Shown one piece after another: positions 16,758 to 25,553 of a DNA stretch of 64,000 nt. Under the pieces are notes generated by a model. That model did not search any database. It saw only the letters and a list, made by a program, of their open reading frames with translations, and was not told where the DNA came from. The stretch is from Acidisoma sp. PAMC 29798 (GTDB taxonomy: Bacteria > Pseudomonadota > Alphaproteobacteria > Acetobacterales > Acetobacteraceae). The stretch lies in the NCBI RefSeq assembly GCF_030252425.1, contig NZ_CP126994.1, positions 434,001 to 498,000 of the forward strand, in the 5' to 3' direction. Made by a program: the position numbers and the translations under genes. Numbering within the stretch: position 1 is the stretch's first letter; each line of letters starts with the position of its first letter.

Positions 16758-17669
16758 ATGTCCGGGCGTGGCCGACCTTCCAAACTTCGCGCCTTTCTCG
16801 ACATCCTCGCGTTCCATGCCGTGACCGCCTGCCTCGGTTTTCTCCGTCGCCTGGGACCCGTCCGCGCCTCGAACTTCGCGGCCAGCGTTGCCCGCATCAT
16901 CGGCATGCGCCTCCCAGTCTGCCGGGTCGCTGACCGCAACCTCCGCCAAGCCTTCCCCGAAATGACCGCCGCCACACGCCGCGCGACGATCGCCAAGGTG
17001 TGGGACACGCTCGGCCGCAACGTCGGTGAACTGGCGCATCTCGCCCAGCTCCGCGAAACCGCCACCGGCCCCGGTTGGGAAATGGTCGGGCGCGATAACC
17101 TGCCGCCGGGACAGGCGATCTTCTTCTCCGCCCATTTCGGGAATTGGGAGATGGTGCTGCCCATAGCTTCCCAGCTCGGCCGCGCCGTCTCGGGCTTCTA
17201 TCGCCCCGCCTCGAACGTCGTGATGGACGGCGTGATCATGGCCCAGCGGTCCGCTGCGCTGGAGCCGGGCGTGACGATGTTCCCGAAAGGCGCCCGCGGC
17301 GCCCGCGCCGCCCTGACTCATCTCGTCTCGGGCGGGTCGCTCGGCCTGCTGGTCGATCAGAAGATGAATGACGGCATCGCCGCGCCCTTTTTCGGCCGCA
17401 TGGCCATGACGGCGCCGGCGGCGGCGCAATTCGCGCTGCGATTCGGCCTGCCTCTGGTGCCCATCCGGGTCGAGCGTCTGGGGCCTGCGCGCCTGCGCAT
17501 GGTCTGCGAACCGGCGCTCGATGTGCCGCGCAGCGGTGATCGGCAGGCCGATGTCTACGCCCTGACGGTGGCCATGAACGCGACGATCGAGCGTTGGGTC
17601 ACTGCCGATCCCGGCTCCTGGTTGTGGCTGCACAAGCGCTGGCCGAAGGAGCCGGCAAATCCGGCCTGA
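16758..17669 (+). CDS. Lysophospholipid / lipid A acyltransferase (LpxL-HtrB family)
   Basis: A 303-residue protein starting at the ATG at 16758 (MSGRGRPSK). The family catalytic motif is SAHFGNWEM (H-x4-E), followed by YRPASN and FPKGARGA-type segments and DQKMNDG. A hydrophobic N-terminal helix (LDILAFHAVTACLGFLRRLG) anchors it in the inner membrane. It transfers an acyl chain to Kdo-lipid IVA or a related lipid; the exact acceptor cannot be told. A frame extending upstream into pnp is not credible. Confidence 0.85.
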   Translation: MSGRGRPSKLRAFLDILAFHAVTACLGFLRRLGPVRASNFAASVARIIGMRLPVCRVADRNLRQAFPEMTAATRRATIAKVWDTLGRNVGELAHLAQLRETATGPGWEMVGRDNLPPGQAIFFSAHFGNWEMVLPIASQLGRAVSGFYRPASNVVMDGVIMAQRSAALEPGVTMFPKGARGARAALTHLVSGGSLGLLVDQKMNDGIAAPFFGRMAMTAPAAAQFALRFGLPLVPIRVERLGPARLRMVCEPALDVPRSGDRQADVYALTVAMNATIERWVTADPGSWLWLHKRWPKEPANPA

Positions 17670-17834
17670 GCTTGCCCCGAAGCCGCTTTAGAGGCATACA
17701 GGGCTTATCTATCGCACCCCTCGGGGCGGCGATATTTCTGGCGCGCGTCGTGCTCCATGACCCGCTGATCCAACCCAACCCGTTTGTCCACTCCTGCCAG
17801 TCCCCACTCTTGATTGAGCAGCGCCGAGAGACCG

Positions 17835-20660
17835 TTGAGCGATACGCCCCCATCTGACCAGCCGCCCCTTCCGCCCATCTCCGCCTTCCAGCCCGTTATG
17901 CTGGAGGAGGAGATGCGACGCTCCTACCTCGACTACGCCATGTCCGTCATTGTCGCGCGGGCGCTGCCCGACGCGCGGGACGGGTTGAAGCCGGTCCATC
18001 GCCGCATTCTGTTCGCGATGCAGGAATCGGGCTTCACGCCCGACAAGCCCTATCGCAAATCGGCCCGCATCACCGGTGACGTGATGGGTAAGTATCACCC
18101 GCACGGCGATGCCTCGATCTATGACGCCCTCGTCCGTATGGCGCAGCCCTTTTCGATGCGCGTCCGCCTGATCGACGGCCAGGGTAACTTCGGCTCTGTC
18201 GATGGCGACCCACCGGCGGCCATGCGCTACACCGAGTCGCGCCTTGCCGCCGCCAGCATGCTGCTGCTGAACGACATCGACCGCGATACCGTCGATTTCC
18301 AACCCAACTATGATGAGAGCGCCGAGGAACCGAAGGTTCTACCGGCGTCGTTCCCGAACCTGCTGATCAACGGCGCCAACGGCATTGCCGTCGGCATGGC
18401 GACCAATGTCCCGCCGCATAACCCGACCGAGATCATCGACGCGACATTGGCGATGATCGAGAATCCGGGCCTGACGCTGGATGAGTTGCTCGCCATCGTT
18501 CCCGGCCCCGATTTCCCGACCGCCGGCATCATCATCGGCCGCGCCGGCATCCGCTCCGCCTTTGAGACCGGGCGCGGCAGCGTGATCCTGCGCGCCCGCG
18601 CCGAGTTCGAGGAGGTCCGCAAGGATCGTACCGCGATCATCGTCACGGAAATCCCCTATCAGGTGAATAAATCCACCTTGATGGAGCGCATCGCGGATCT
18701 GGTCCGCTCCAAGCAGGTCGAGGGCATTTCCGACTTGCGGGACGAAAGCGATCGCTCTGGCATGCGCATCGTCATCGAGCTGAAGCGCGACGCGACGCCG
18801 GAGGTGGTGCTGAACCAGCTCTATCGCTTCACCCAGCTTCAGACCTCCTTCGGCGTGAACATGCTGGCGCTCGACAATGGCCGCCCGCGCCAGATGGGCG
18901 TGCGCGAGGCACTGACCTGCTTCATCACTTTCCGCGAGGATGTCATCCTCCGCCGCGCGCGGCATGATCTCGCCCGCGCGCGGGATCGCGGCCATTTGCT
19001 CGTCGGCCTCGCCATCGCCGTCGCCAATATCGATGAGGTCATTCGCCTCATCCGCGCGGCGCCCGATGCCGCCGCCGCCCGCGCGGCCTTGATGGACCGG
19101 GACTGGCCGGCCGATGACGTGTTGCCACTGCTCGCTCTGATCGAGGATCGCGGCAATATCGTCGGCGAGACCAATCTCGTGCGCCTGACGGAAGCGCAGG
19201 CGCGCGGCATTCTCGACCTGCGCCTGCAGCGCCTGACCGGCCTGGAGCGGAACAAGATCCAGGCCGAGCTGACCGAGGTCGCCGCCAAGATCGCGGATTT
19301 GCTGGAGATCATCGCCTCGCGCCCCCGCCGGCTCCAAGTGATGCGCGAGGAATTGGCCGAGGCCCGGGCCGAAATCGGCTCTCCGCGCATGACCGAGATC
19401 ATCGACGCCGCCGCTGACCAGGATGATGAAAGCCTGATCGAGCCCGGCCAGATGGTGGTGACCATCACGCGCGACAACTTCATCAAGCGCACGCCGCTCG
19501 AAACCTTCCGCCAGCAAAATCGTGGCGGGCGCGGACGCACCGCCGCCGCCACGCGCGGCAGTGACGTGGTGACGCGCAGCTTCAACGGCCATACCCATCA
19601 ATGGGTACTGTTCTTCTCCTCGGGCGGCAAAGCCTATCGCGAGAAGGTCTGGCGCCTGCCGGAGGCCGGGCCGCAGGGCAAGGGCCGCGCGCTCATCAAC
19701 CTGCTGCCGGAGCTTGGCACCGATACCATCACCACGGTGCTGCCGCTGCCGCAGGATGAGAGCCTGTGGGAGAATCTGCACCTCGTCTTCGCGACCGCCG
19801 CCGGCAATGTCCGCCGCAACAAGCTCTCCGATTTCCGCAATATGCGGACCTCGGGCCTCATCGCCATGAAGCTTGACGAGGGCGATCACCTGATCGGCGT
19901 CGCCACCTGCCGCGACGGGGACGATATGATGCTGGCGACCGAGCGCGGCCGTTGCATCCGCTTCCATATCCATGGCGACAATCTGCGCGTCTTCGCAGGT
20001 CGTGATTCCGCCGGCGTGCGGGGCATTCGGCTTGCCGCCGGTGACCGCGTCATCGGCTTGTCCGTGCTGCGTCACCTCGAAGCCAGCACCGAAGAGCGCG
20101 TCGCCTTCCTCAAGATCATGGCCCAGAAGCGTCGTGGTTCTGACGAGGAAGAGGCCGAGGTCGAGGTGGAAGCCGAGGCCGAAGGCGTCTCGGTCGATGT
20201 CACCCTCTCGCCGGAGAAGTTCGCCGCGATGGAAGAGGCCGAGCAGATGCTGCTGACCGTGACGGATGGCGGCTTCGGCAAGCGGTCCTCCGCCTTCGAC
20301 TATCGCGTCACGGGCCGAGGCGGGCAGGGCATCACCAATATCACCTTGGCGCCGCGCAATGGCACGGCGGTGGTCGCAACCTTCCCGGTGCGTCCGGGTG
20401 ACGATCTCATGCTGGTGACGAATGCCGCGCGCCTCATCCGCGTGCCGGGCGACCAGATTCGCATCACCGGACGCCAGGCCATGGGCGTGACTTTGGTGCG
20501 CCTGACGGAGGGTGAGACCGTGACCAGCGTCTTCCCCGTCATGGAAGAGCCGACCGAGCCCGAGACGATCGAGGGCATCATCCCCGAAGCCATCGCGGAT
20601 GAGACGTTCCCAGACGTATCCGACGACAGCGAGCCAGATGATGACGGCACCGCAGCCTGA
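17835..20660 (+). CDS. gyrA: DNA gyrase subunit A
   Basis: A 941-residue protein from the TTG at 17835, chosen because GAGAG lies 7 bases upstream; a TTG at 17814 would add seven residues. Motifs: [19 protein letters not shown], the catalytic Tyr in AMRYTESRL, the [16 protein letters not shown], and a GyrA box (QNRGGRGRT). The C-terminal beta-pinwheel carries an acidic insert ([14 protein letters not shown]), typical of alphaproteobacterial GyrA and the reason for its extra length. With GyrB it introduces negative supercoils. The residue aligned with E. coli Ser83 is Ala (Ala93). coaD begins inside its 3' end. Confidence 0.96.
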   Translation: MSDTPPSDQPPLPPISAFQPVMLEEEMRRSYLDYAMSVIVARALPDARDGLKPVHRRILFAMQESGFTPDKPYRKSARITGDVMGKYHPHGDASIYDALVRMAQPFSMRVRLIDGQGNFGSVDGDPPAAMRYTESRLAAASMLLLNDIDRDTVDFQPNYDESAEEPKVLPASFPNLLINGANGIAVGMATNVPPHNPTEIIDATLAMIENPGLTLDELLAIVPGPDFPTAGIIIGRAGIRSAFETGRGSVILRARAEFEEVRKDRTAIIVTEIPYQVNKSTLMERIADLVRSKQVEGISDLRDESDRSGMRIVIELKRDATPEVVLNQLYRFTQLQTSFGVNMLALDNGRPRQMGVREALTCFITFREDVILRRARHDLARARDRGHLLVGLAIAVANIDEVIRLIRAAPDAAAARAALMDRDWPADDVLPLLALIEDRGNIVGETNLVRLTEAQARGILDLRLQRLTGLERNKIQAELTEVAAKIADLLEIIASRPRRLQVMREELAEARAEIGSPRMTEIIDAAADQDDESLIEPGQMVVTITRDNFIKRTPLETFRQQNRGGRGRTAAATRGSDVVTRSFNGHTHQWVLFFSSGGKAYREKVWRLPEAGPQGKGRALINLLPELGTDTITTVLPLPQDESLWENLHLVFATAAGNVRRNKLSDFRNMRTSGLIAMKLDEGDHLIGVATCRDGDDMMLATERGRCIRFHIHGDNLRVFAGRDSAGVRGIRLAAGDRVIGLSVLRHLEASTEERVAFLKIMAQKRRGSDEEEAEVEVEAEAEGVSVDVTLSPEKFAAMEEAEQMLLTVTDGGFGKRSSAFDYRVTGRGGQGITNITLAPRNGTAVVATFPVRPGDDLMLVTNAARLIRVPGDQIRITGRQAMGVTLVRLTEGETVTSVFPVMEEPTEPETIEGIIPEAIADETFPDVSDDSEPDDDGTAA

Positions 20661-21195
20661 GGTGTCGAGCCAGGTGAGGCCGATCGTGGAGAGGGTGGGG
20701 GTCTATCCCGGCACCTTCGACCCGATCACCAATGGCCATCTCGACATCATCGCCCGTAGCGCGCGGGTGGTGGACCGGCTGGTCATCGCCGTGGCGGTGA
20801 ACACCGGCAAAGGCCCCATGCTGTCGCTGGAGGCGCGTGTGGCCTTGGTGCAGGACGTGACCGCCGATGTCGCGCGTGAGCACGGCATGGTCATCGACGT
20901 GCGTCCCTTCTCCACACTGCTCGTGCATTTCGTGCGGGATATGGGGGCGAGCGTCATCATTCGCGGCCTGCGGGCGATTTCGGATTTCGATTTCGAATTC
21001 CAACTCGCAGGCATGAACTACCGCCTTGATCCGACGATCGAGACGGTGTTCCTGATGGCGAGCGAGCGACACCAGTTCATCTCCTCGCGCTTCGTGAAGG
21101 AAATCGCGTCGTTCGGTGGAGATGTTTCGAGCTTCGTGCCGCCTTTGGCGGAACAACGGCTCGACGCGTGGGTGAAGGAGAAACAACAGTCATGA
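20641..21195 (+). CDS. coaD: Phosphopantetheine adenylyltransferase
   Basis: A 184-residue protein whose start lies inside the last 20 bases of gyrA, implying translational coupling; ATGs at 20638 and 20641 are both in frame, and a GTG near 20688 would give the usual shorter N-terminus. Motifs: [15 protein letters not shown] (the TxGH nucleotidyl-transfer site), [14 protein letters not shown] and [11 protein letters not shown]. It makes dephospho-CoA from 4'-phosphopantetheine and ATP, the fourth step of CoA synthesis. Confidence 0.96.
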   Translation: MTAPQPEVSSQVRPIVERVGVYPGTFDPITNGHLDIIARSARVVDRLVIAVAVNTGKGPMLSLEARVALVQDVTADVAREHGMVIDVRPFSTLLVHFVRDMGASVIIRGLRAISDFDFEFQLAGMNYRLDPTIETVFLMASERHQFISSRFVKEIASFGGDVSSFVPPLAEQRLDAWVKEKQQS

Positions 21196-21740
21196 TCATC
21201 AACCGAAGAGAGGCGATCGTCGTCGCCCTCGGCGCAACCGTGATGGGATTAGGAATGAGCGACGCACAGGCTGCGGCCGATACGCTGAACATGGAACTGA
21301 AATACGGCACGGTGGTCATCAAGCTGCGGCCCGATATCGCGCCGCAGGCCTCCGCCCGCCTGCTGAAGCTGGCCGGCGAAGGGTTCTATGACAACACGCC
21401 CTTCCACCGTGTCATTCCGGGCTTCATGGCCCAGGGTGGCGACCCCACTGGCACGGGATCGGGTGGCAGCCCGCTGCCCAACGTTCCGGCGGAATTCACG
21501 ACCGACGCCAAGTTCCTGACCGGCACGGTCGGCATGGCGCGGACGGGCGACCCGAACAGCGCGAACAGCCAGTTCTTCATCTGCCTGGCGCCGACCCCCT
21601 GGCTCGACGGCCAGTACACCATCGTCGGTCAGGTCGTCAGCGGCATGGAATACGTCAATGATATCAAGAAGGGCGTCGGCCAGAGCGGCAGCGTGACCGA
21701 CCCTGACCGGATCATCCACATGACGGTCGCGGCCCAGTAA
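21192..21740 (+). CDS. Peptidylprolyl isomerase, cyclophilin type, exported
   Basis: A 182-residue protein whose ATG overlaps the coaD stop (ATGA). An N-terminal twin-Arg segment (NRREAIVVALGATVMG) with a DAQAAA cleavage region suggests export, possibly by Tat. The cyclophilin core shows FHRVIPGFMAQGGDPTGTG, NSANSQFFI and WLDGQYTIVGQV, with the catalytic Arg in FHRVI. It would speed proline isomerisation in periplasmic proteins. Confidence 0.92.
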   Translation: MIINRREAIVVALGATVMGLGMSDAQAAADTLNMELKYGTVVIKLRPDIAPQASARLLKLAGEGFYDNTPFHRVIPGFMAQGGDPTGTGSGGSPLPNVPAEFTTDAKFLTGTVGMARTGDPNSANSQFFICLAPTPWLDGQYTIVGQVVSGMEYVNDIKKGVGQSGSVTDPDRIIHMTVAAQ

Positions 21741-21755
21741 CAGGGCCGTTGCTAC

Positions 21756-21779
21756 CCCGACGCGGGGCACCGCGTCGGG
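21756..21779 (+). terminator. Hairpin after the peptidylprolyl isomerase gene
   Basis: A perfect 10-bp GC-rich stem (21756-21765 with 21770-21779) around GGCA, 16 bp after the stop. No T-run follows, so termination would have to be Rho-assisted. It separates the gyrA-coaD-ppi operon from tRNA-Lys. Confidence 0.5.
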
Positions 21780-21835
21780 CGCCACTCTTGACGCAGGCTG
21801 AGCCATGCCCTTCAAGGCAGCCTGCGCGATGCGGA

Positions 21836-21911
21836 GAGCCCGTAGCTCAGCTGGTAGAGCACGTGACTTTTAATCATGGGGTCTCGGGTTCGAATCCCGA
21901 CGGGCTCACCA
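21836..21911 (+). tRNA. tRNA-Lys(UUU)
   Basis: A 76-base tRNA with acceptor GAGCCCG pairing with CGGGCTC, D-arm TAGCTCAGCTGGTAGAGCA, anticodon loop CTTTTAA (anticodon TTT), T-loop GGTTCGAATCC and an encoded CCA end. Confidence 0.96.
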
Positions 21912-22132
21912 CTCTCCGCCGTTTCGCCGCAGCGTATTCCATGAAATTCAAGCATGTGATCACCACGGATGACGTCGATGATCGACGTAATCTCGATCGG
22001 AACGTGCACACCGCAATACCGTGAATGTGATGTTCCTCAACGCCAACTTAACTTGTCTGCAGTCAGAACGAAGGTTCATTCTCTTATAGTCGCAGCCGGG
22101 TCAGTCCAGAAATCCTGCTCGCAGGGGGCATC

Positions 22133-22372
22133 ATGAAAACCTTCGAAATCAAAGCCCATTGGGACGACGACTCCAGACTCTGGCGGGCGGAATGCGCGGA
22201 AATGCCCCGGCTGAACGCAGACGCATCCACCGTCGAACTCCTTCTCGAAAAACTGCGGGACTGCGTGCCGGATGTTCTGGTCGAGGATGGGGAGCCTGTG
22301 GCACTGGGCGCGCTGGTGCCGTTCCGCCTGGTCGCCGACAGAGTCGTGTGGGCATCACGCCATTTGGCGTAG
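22133..22372 (+). CDS. DUF1902 family protein (HicB-like fold)
   Basis: A 79-residue protein with GGGGGC upstream of the ATG. It starts with FEIKAHWDDDSRLWRAEC and continues with LNADASTVELLLEKLRDCVPDVL, the pattern of DUF1902, a small beta-alpha-beta domain related to HicB antitoxins. No HicA-type toxin gene lies next to it, so an antitoxin role is not supported here. It stands alone between tRNA-Lys and an acyltransferase gene. Confidence 0.75.
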   Translation: MKTFEIKAHWDDDSRLWRAECAEMPRLNADASTVELLLEKLRDCVPDVLVEDGEPVALGALVPFRLVADRVVWASRHLA

Positions 22373-22416
22373 AAGCTCGCTGGCAACCTGCGCTGGTTCA
22401 CGCATAAACTCATCTC

Positions 22417-23562
22417 ATGAGTGAACCGATCGCGGCCGCCTCATCGCGACCGGCGCGATCCAGACCCACCATCGGCTCGCTCGAAATCGGCCGCTTCGTC
22501 GCAGCCTCCGTTGTCGTCATCGACCATCTGCTGTCCGATATCGGCCGTCACTCCGCGGTCGCCGGCACCTCGATCCTCGGCGGCCTCGCCTTTCCCGGCG
22601 CCATCGCCGTGCAATTCTTCTTCGTGCTCAGCGGCTTCGTCATGATGACCGCCCATCATGCGGATTTCGGTCGCGCGGCGGCATTGCCGCGATTCTGGTG
22701 GCGGCGCATCTGCCGCATCTATCCCGCCTATTGGATCACGCTCCTCATTCCCATCCACTACCTCTATGCCTTTCTCACGCCGTCCTATCTGGCGAACCTG
22801 GTGAGCCTGTGGCCGGTCGATGTGGTTGAATACAATCCACCGGCCTGGACGCTCCGCTACGAAGTCGCCTTCTACCTCGTCTTCGGCCTCTGCCTGCTGC
22901 CCAAGGTCGGTCGGCCACTGCTGGCGCTATGGGTCGCCGCCGTCTGCTGGGTCTGGTGTCCGCCGGCGCTGCTGAGCCAGGTCGGGCTCGTGCCGCCCGC
23001 AGCCTTGACCCGCTTCGCCACCCATGCGGCGAGCCGCTTTCTGGCGCCGTTCGAATTCTACTTCTTCGCGGGTCTCCTCGGCGGCTGGATCGTGGTGGCA
23101 AGGCCGGTCGGCCGCTGGGCTGCGTTCGGCGCCCTTACGGTCGGGGTTGCGGCCCTGGCGGCCATGCTGCCGGCAACCCATTGGGGGCACGACTTTGGGT
23201 CGCCTGCCATGGCGGTGCCCGGTGGCTTGGCCTTCGCTGCGGTCATCCTTGGCCTCGCCGTGCTGGAACGCCATGGCGTGCTGCGTTTCGGCCGCATGGC
23301 AAAGCGCCTCGGGGCGATGTCCTACCCGCTCTATATCCTGCACGCGCCGCTGCTGCTGATCGTGACCGTCCATACCAAAGGCCGCACCTACGGGCTGCCG
23401 ACCCTCTATGTGGTCGCGCTTCTCGGTCTCGTCTCGATCTACGCCCTCAGTGCGATCTTCGCCTTCGGGATTGATCAGCCCATTCAGCGCCTGCTGCGTC
23501 GCCTGTCAGCGCCGACCCGTCGGCGCAGCATCGTCCCCGTTATCGTTGGAGACGAACGCTGA
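22417..23562 (+). CDS. Membrane acyltransferase, AT3 family (OafA/YrhL-like)
   Basis: A 381-residue inner-membrane protein with about ten helices. The AT3 signature appears early: EIGRFVAASVVVIDHLLSD (the conserved His in a first helix), FFVLSGFVM and FWWRRICRIYPAYW. It probably O-acetylates a cell-surface polysaccharide or lipid; the substrate is not evident. Its last 23 bp overlap the end of the convergent bluB gene. Confidence 0.88.
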   Translation: MSEPIAAASSRPARSRPTIGSLEIGRFVAASVVVIDHLLSDIGRHSAVAGTSILGGLAFPGAIAVQFFFVLSGFVMMTAHHADFGRAAALPRFWWRRICRIYPAYWITLLIPIHYLYAFLTPSYLANLVSLWPVDVVEYNPPAWTLRYEVAFYLVFGLCLLPKVGRPLLALWVAAVCWVWCPPALLSQVGLVPPAALTRFATHAASRFLAPFEFYFFAGLLGGWIVVARPVGRWAAFGALTVGVAALAAMLPATHWGHDFGSPAMAVPGGLAFAAVILGLAVLERHGVLRFGRMAKRLGAMSYPLYILHAPLLLIVTVHTKGRTYGLPTLYVVALLGLVSIYALSAIFAFGIDQPIQRLLRRLSAPTRRRSIVPVIVGDER

Positions 23563-24175
23563 CGGCAGGCCGCCGGTGCTCCCACCCCTCGCGCTCCAAC
23601 TCCGGCGTGTCGTGATCCGCTTCGGGCGTTCCGATGCAGAAATACCCCACGAAGATCCAATCGGCCGGCACATCCAACGCCGCCGTCACCTGGGCGGGAT
23701 CGAGGATCGAGACCCAGCCGACGCCCAGCGACCGGGCCCGAGCGGCCAGCCATAGCGTGAAGATGGCCATGACGGCCGAATAGGCCGTGGTTTCGGGCAT
23801 CGTATGCTGCCCCAAGCCATGGCCCTGCGCGGGATGCGGTTCGGCGAAGACCGCGAGGTGACAGGGTGCCTCGTCCAGCCCCGCGAGTTTCAGCCGTGCA
23901 TAGAGGCCGGTGCGGTCGTCATCCTGGCTGGCCAGGGCCTCGGCATTGCAGCGTTGGAAGCTCGCCCGAATGGCCGCGCGGCGGGCAGGGTCGTCCACAA
24001 TCACGAAGCGCCACGGCTGGCTCAGGCCGACCGAAGGCGCGAGCCCGGCGATCTCCAGCAAGTCGTCCAGCTCGGCGGGATCGACGGGCGTGGTCTTGAA
24101 TCGGCGCACATCCCGCCGCCAGCGAAAGAGATCGAGGAGTTGCCGCCGAAAGATTTCGTCGAAAATCGGTCCCAT
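23540..24175 (-). CDS. bluB: 5,6-dimethylbenzimidazole synthase
   Basis: A 211-residue flavin-dependent enzyme; the ATG at 24175 has GAGG 8 bases upstream, while a start at 24211 has none. BluB hallmarks: FRWRRDVRRF, GLAPSVGLSQPWRFVIV, then TTAYSAVMAIFTLWLAARARS and GVGWVSILDP. It cleaves FMNH2 with oxygen to give the lower ligand of cobalamin. No other B12 synthesis genes are adjacent; the B12-riboswitch-controlled metal transporter is 31 kb away. Confidence 0.92.
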   Translation of the reverse strand: MGPIFDEIFRRQLLDLFRWRRDVRRFKTTPVDPAELDDLLEIAGLAPSVGLSQPWRFVIVDDPARRAAIRASFQRCNAEALASQDDDRTGLYARLKLAGLDEAPCHLAVFAEPHPAQGHGLGQHTMPETTAYSAVMAIFTLWLAARARSLGVGWVSILDPAQVTAALDVPADWIFVGYFCIGTPEADHDTPELEREGWEHRRPAVSVRLQR

Positions 24176-24262
24176 AGCCAGCCTCGTAGCGACTGAAAGG
24201 CCAGGTGTCACCGCGTCACTGGGCGGTGACCGGATGTTACCGAGTGCAACCGGGGCTCATAA

Positions 24263-24278
24263 ACACGTGAACACGTGT
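24263..24278. promoter_or_regulatory. Palindromic operator candidate upstream of the RND pump
   Basis: ACACGTG and CACGTGT, perfect 7-bp arms separated by AA, lie 69 bp before the efflux adaptor start and 88 bp before the divergent bluB start. The dyad shape suits a dimeric repressor such as TetR or MarR type. No regulator gene is adjacent. Confidence 0.45.
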
Positions 24279-24346
24279 CCCATCTGGCGGAAAGCAAGCG
24301 TATCTGAACGGCGGGGCGCGCGCGCCCTCATCGAGGGTGGAGAACG

Positions 24347-25552
24347 ATGATGAGAAGGCGCAGCCTCTGGATCATAGCCGCGGTCGTTGTGGTCGTCGGT
24401 GTTGGTGTCTGGTGGGAAATGGATGGCCATGCGGCCTCGCCCGCTGCGAACGCCACGTCTGATACGTCGAACGCGGCAAAGCCCGCGCCCCTTGTGGTGC
24501 CGGTCGCGACGCAGACCGCCCAGGTGCGGGATGTGCCCGTCTTCCTTGATGGTCTCGGCACCGTCAAAGGCTTCAAGACGGTTCAGATCCGGGCCCAGGT
24601 CACGGGCATTCTGGAGGCGCTTCCCGCCAAGGAGGGCCAGGAGGTGCATCAGGGGGACATCGTCGCCCAGATCGATTCTGCCCCCTACAAGGCCGCGCTG
24701 GACGCGGCGGTCGCCCAGCGGTCGGAGGATGAGGCGCAGTTGCAAAGCGCCCAGCTCGATCTGCATCGCTATCAGTCGCTGGCAAAGAGCAGCTACGCGC
24801 CGGTGCAGCAGGTCGATGATCAACAGGCGACGGTGAGCAAGGACAATGCCGCCGTCTCAGGCGATGAGGCGCGGATCGAAACCGCGCAGATCAACCTCGG
24901 CTATTGTGTCATCCGCGCCCCTTTCGACGGGCGGATCAGTCTGTATCAGCTCGACGTCGGCAACCTCGTGACCGCCAATGGCACCAGCGGCATCATCTCT
25001 ATCCAGCAAGACAAGCCCATCGCGGTGGTCATGACATTGCCTGAGGATCAATTGCAGCAAGTGCAGGATGCGCGGGCGCGGGGCCCGGTCTTGTCGCTGG
25101 CCTATGACAGCACCGGCCAGACTCTATTGGCGCGCGGCACGCTGCTGACCCCGAACAATGCCATCGATACCAGCACGGGCACCATTTCGCTGAAATCCTC
25201 TTTTCCCAATACCGACGATCACCTTTGGCCGGGGCAGTTCGTGAACGTCCGCCTGCAGGTCGATACCCTGAAGAAGGCGGTGACAGTGCCGTCACTCGCC
25301 GTGCAGCACGGGCCGAGCGGCCTATTCGTCTATGTCGCCAAGCCGGACGGTACGGCCGCACAGGTGATGATCGACGTCGGCTATCAGGATAACGGCCTGT
25401 CGGTGGTCACCAAGGGCCTGAGGGGCACCGAAGCCATCGTGCTCTCCGGCCAGTCCCGGCTTGCCCCTGGCGCCCATATCAAAGCGACGGTCGCGAAGCC
25501 CGTCACGCCCACGGCGGAAGCCGCCCCCAATAGCACCGGGGCCCCCACCTGA
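24347..25552 (+). CDS. RND efflux periplasmic adaptor subunit (MdtA-like)
   Basis: A 401-residue membrane fusion protein with an N-terminal anchor (SLWIIAAVVVVVGVGVWW). The lipoyl-like half-motifs are VQIRAQVTGILEALPAKEGQ and APFDGRISLYQLDVGN; between them is a short alpha-hairpin (about 115-165). The beta-barrel and membrane-proximal domains follow (LWPGQFVNVRLQVDTL). It links the RND pump to an outer-membrane channel. The pump gene begins 1 bp after its stop. No outer-membrane factor gene is adjacent, so a channel encoded elsewhere must be used. Confidence 0.93.
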   Translation: MMRRRSLWIIAAVVVVVGVGVWWEMDGHAASPAANATSDTSNAAKPAPLVVPVATQTAQVRDVPVFLDGLGTVKGFKTVQIRAQVTGILEALPAKEGQEVHQGDIVAQIDSAPYKAALDAAVAQRSEDEAQLQSAQLDLHRYQSLAKSSYAPVQQVDDQQATVSKDNAAVSGDEARIETAQINLGYCVIRAPFDGRISLYQLDVGNLVTANGTSGIISIQQDKPIAVVMTLPEDQLQQVQDARARGPVLSLAYDSTGQTLLARGTLLTPNNAIDTSTGTISLKSSFPNTDDHLWPGQFVNVRLQVDTLKKAVTVPSLAVQHGPSGLFVYVAKPDGTAAQVMIDVGYQDNGLSVVTKGLRGTEAIVLSGQSRLAPGAHIKATVAKPVTPTAEAAPNSTGAPT

Positions 25553-25553
25553 G

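Noticed and set aside
18339..20075. 578-residue minus-strand reading frame over gyrA
   Set aside because: Antisense shadow of gyrA; His/Gln/Asp/Gly-rich composition typical of such shadows.
22133..22372. Toxin-antitoxin pair with the DUF1902 protein
   Set aside because: No HicA-like toxin gene lies on either side, so a pair cannot be supported.
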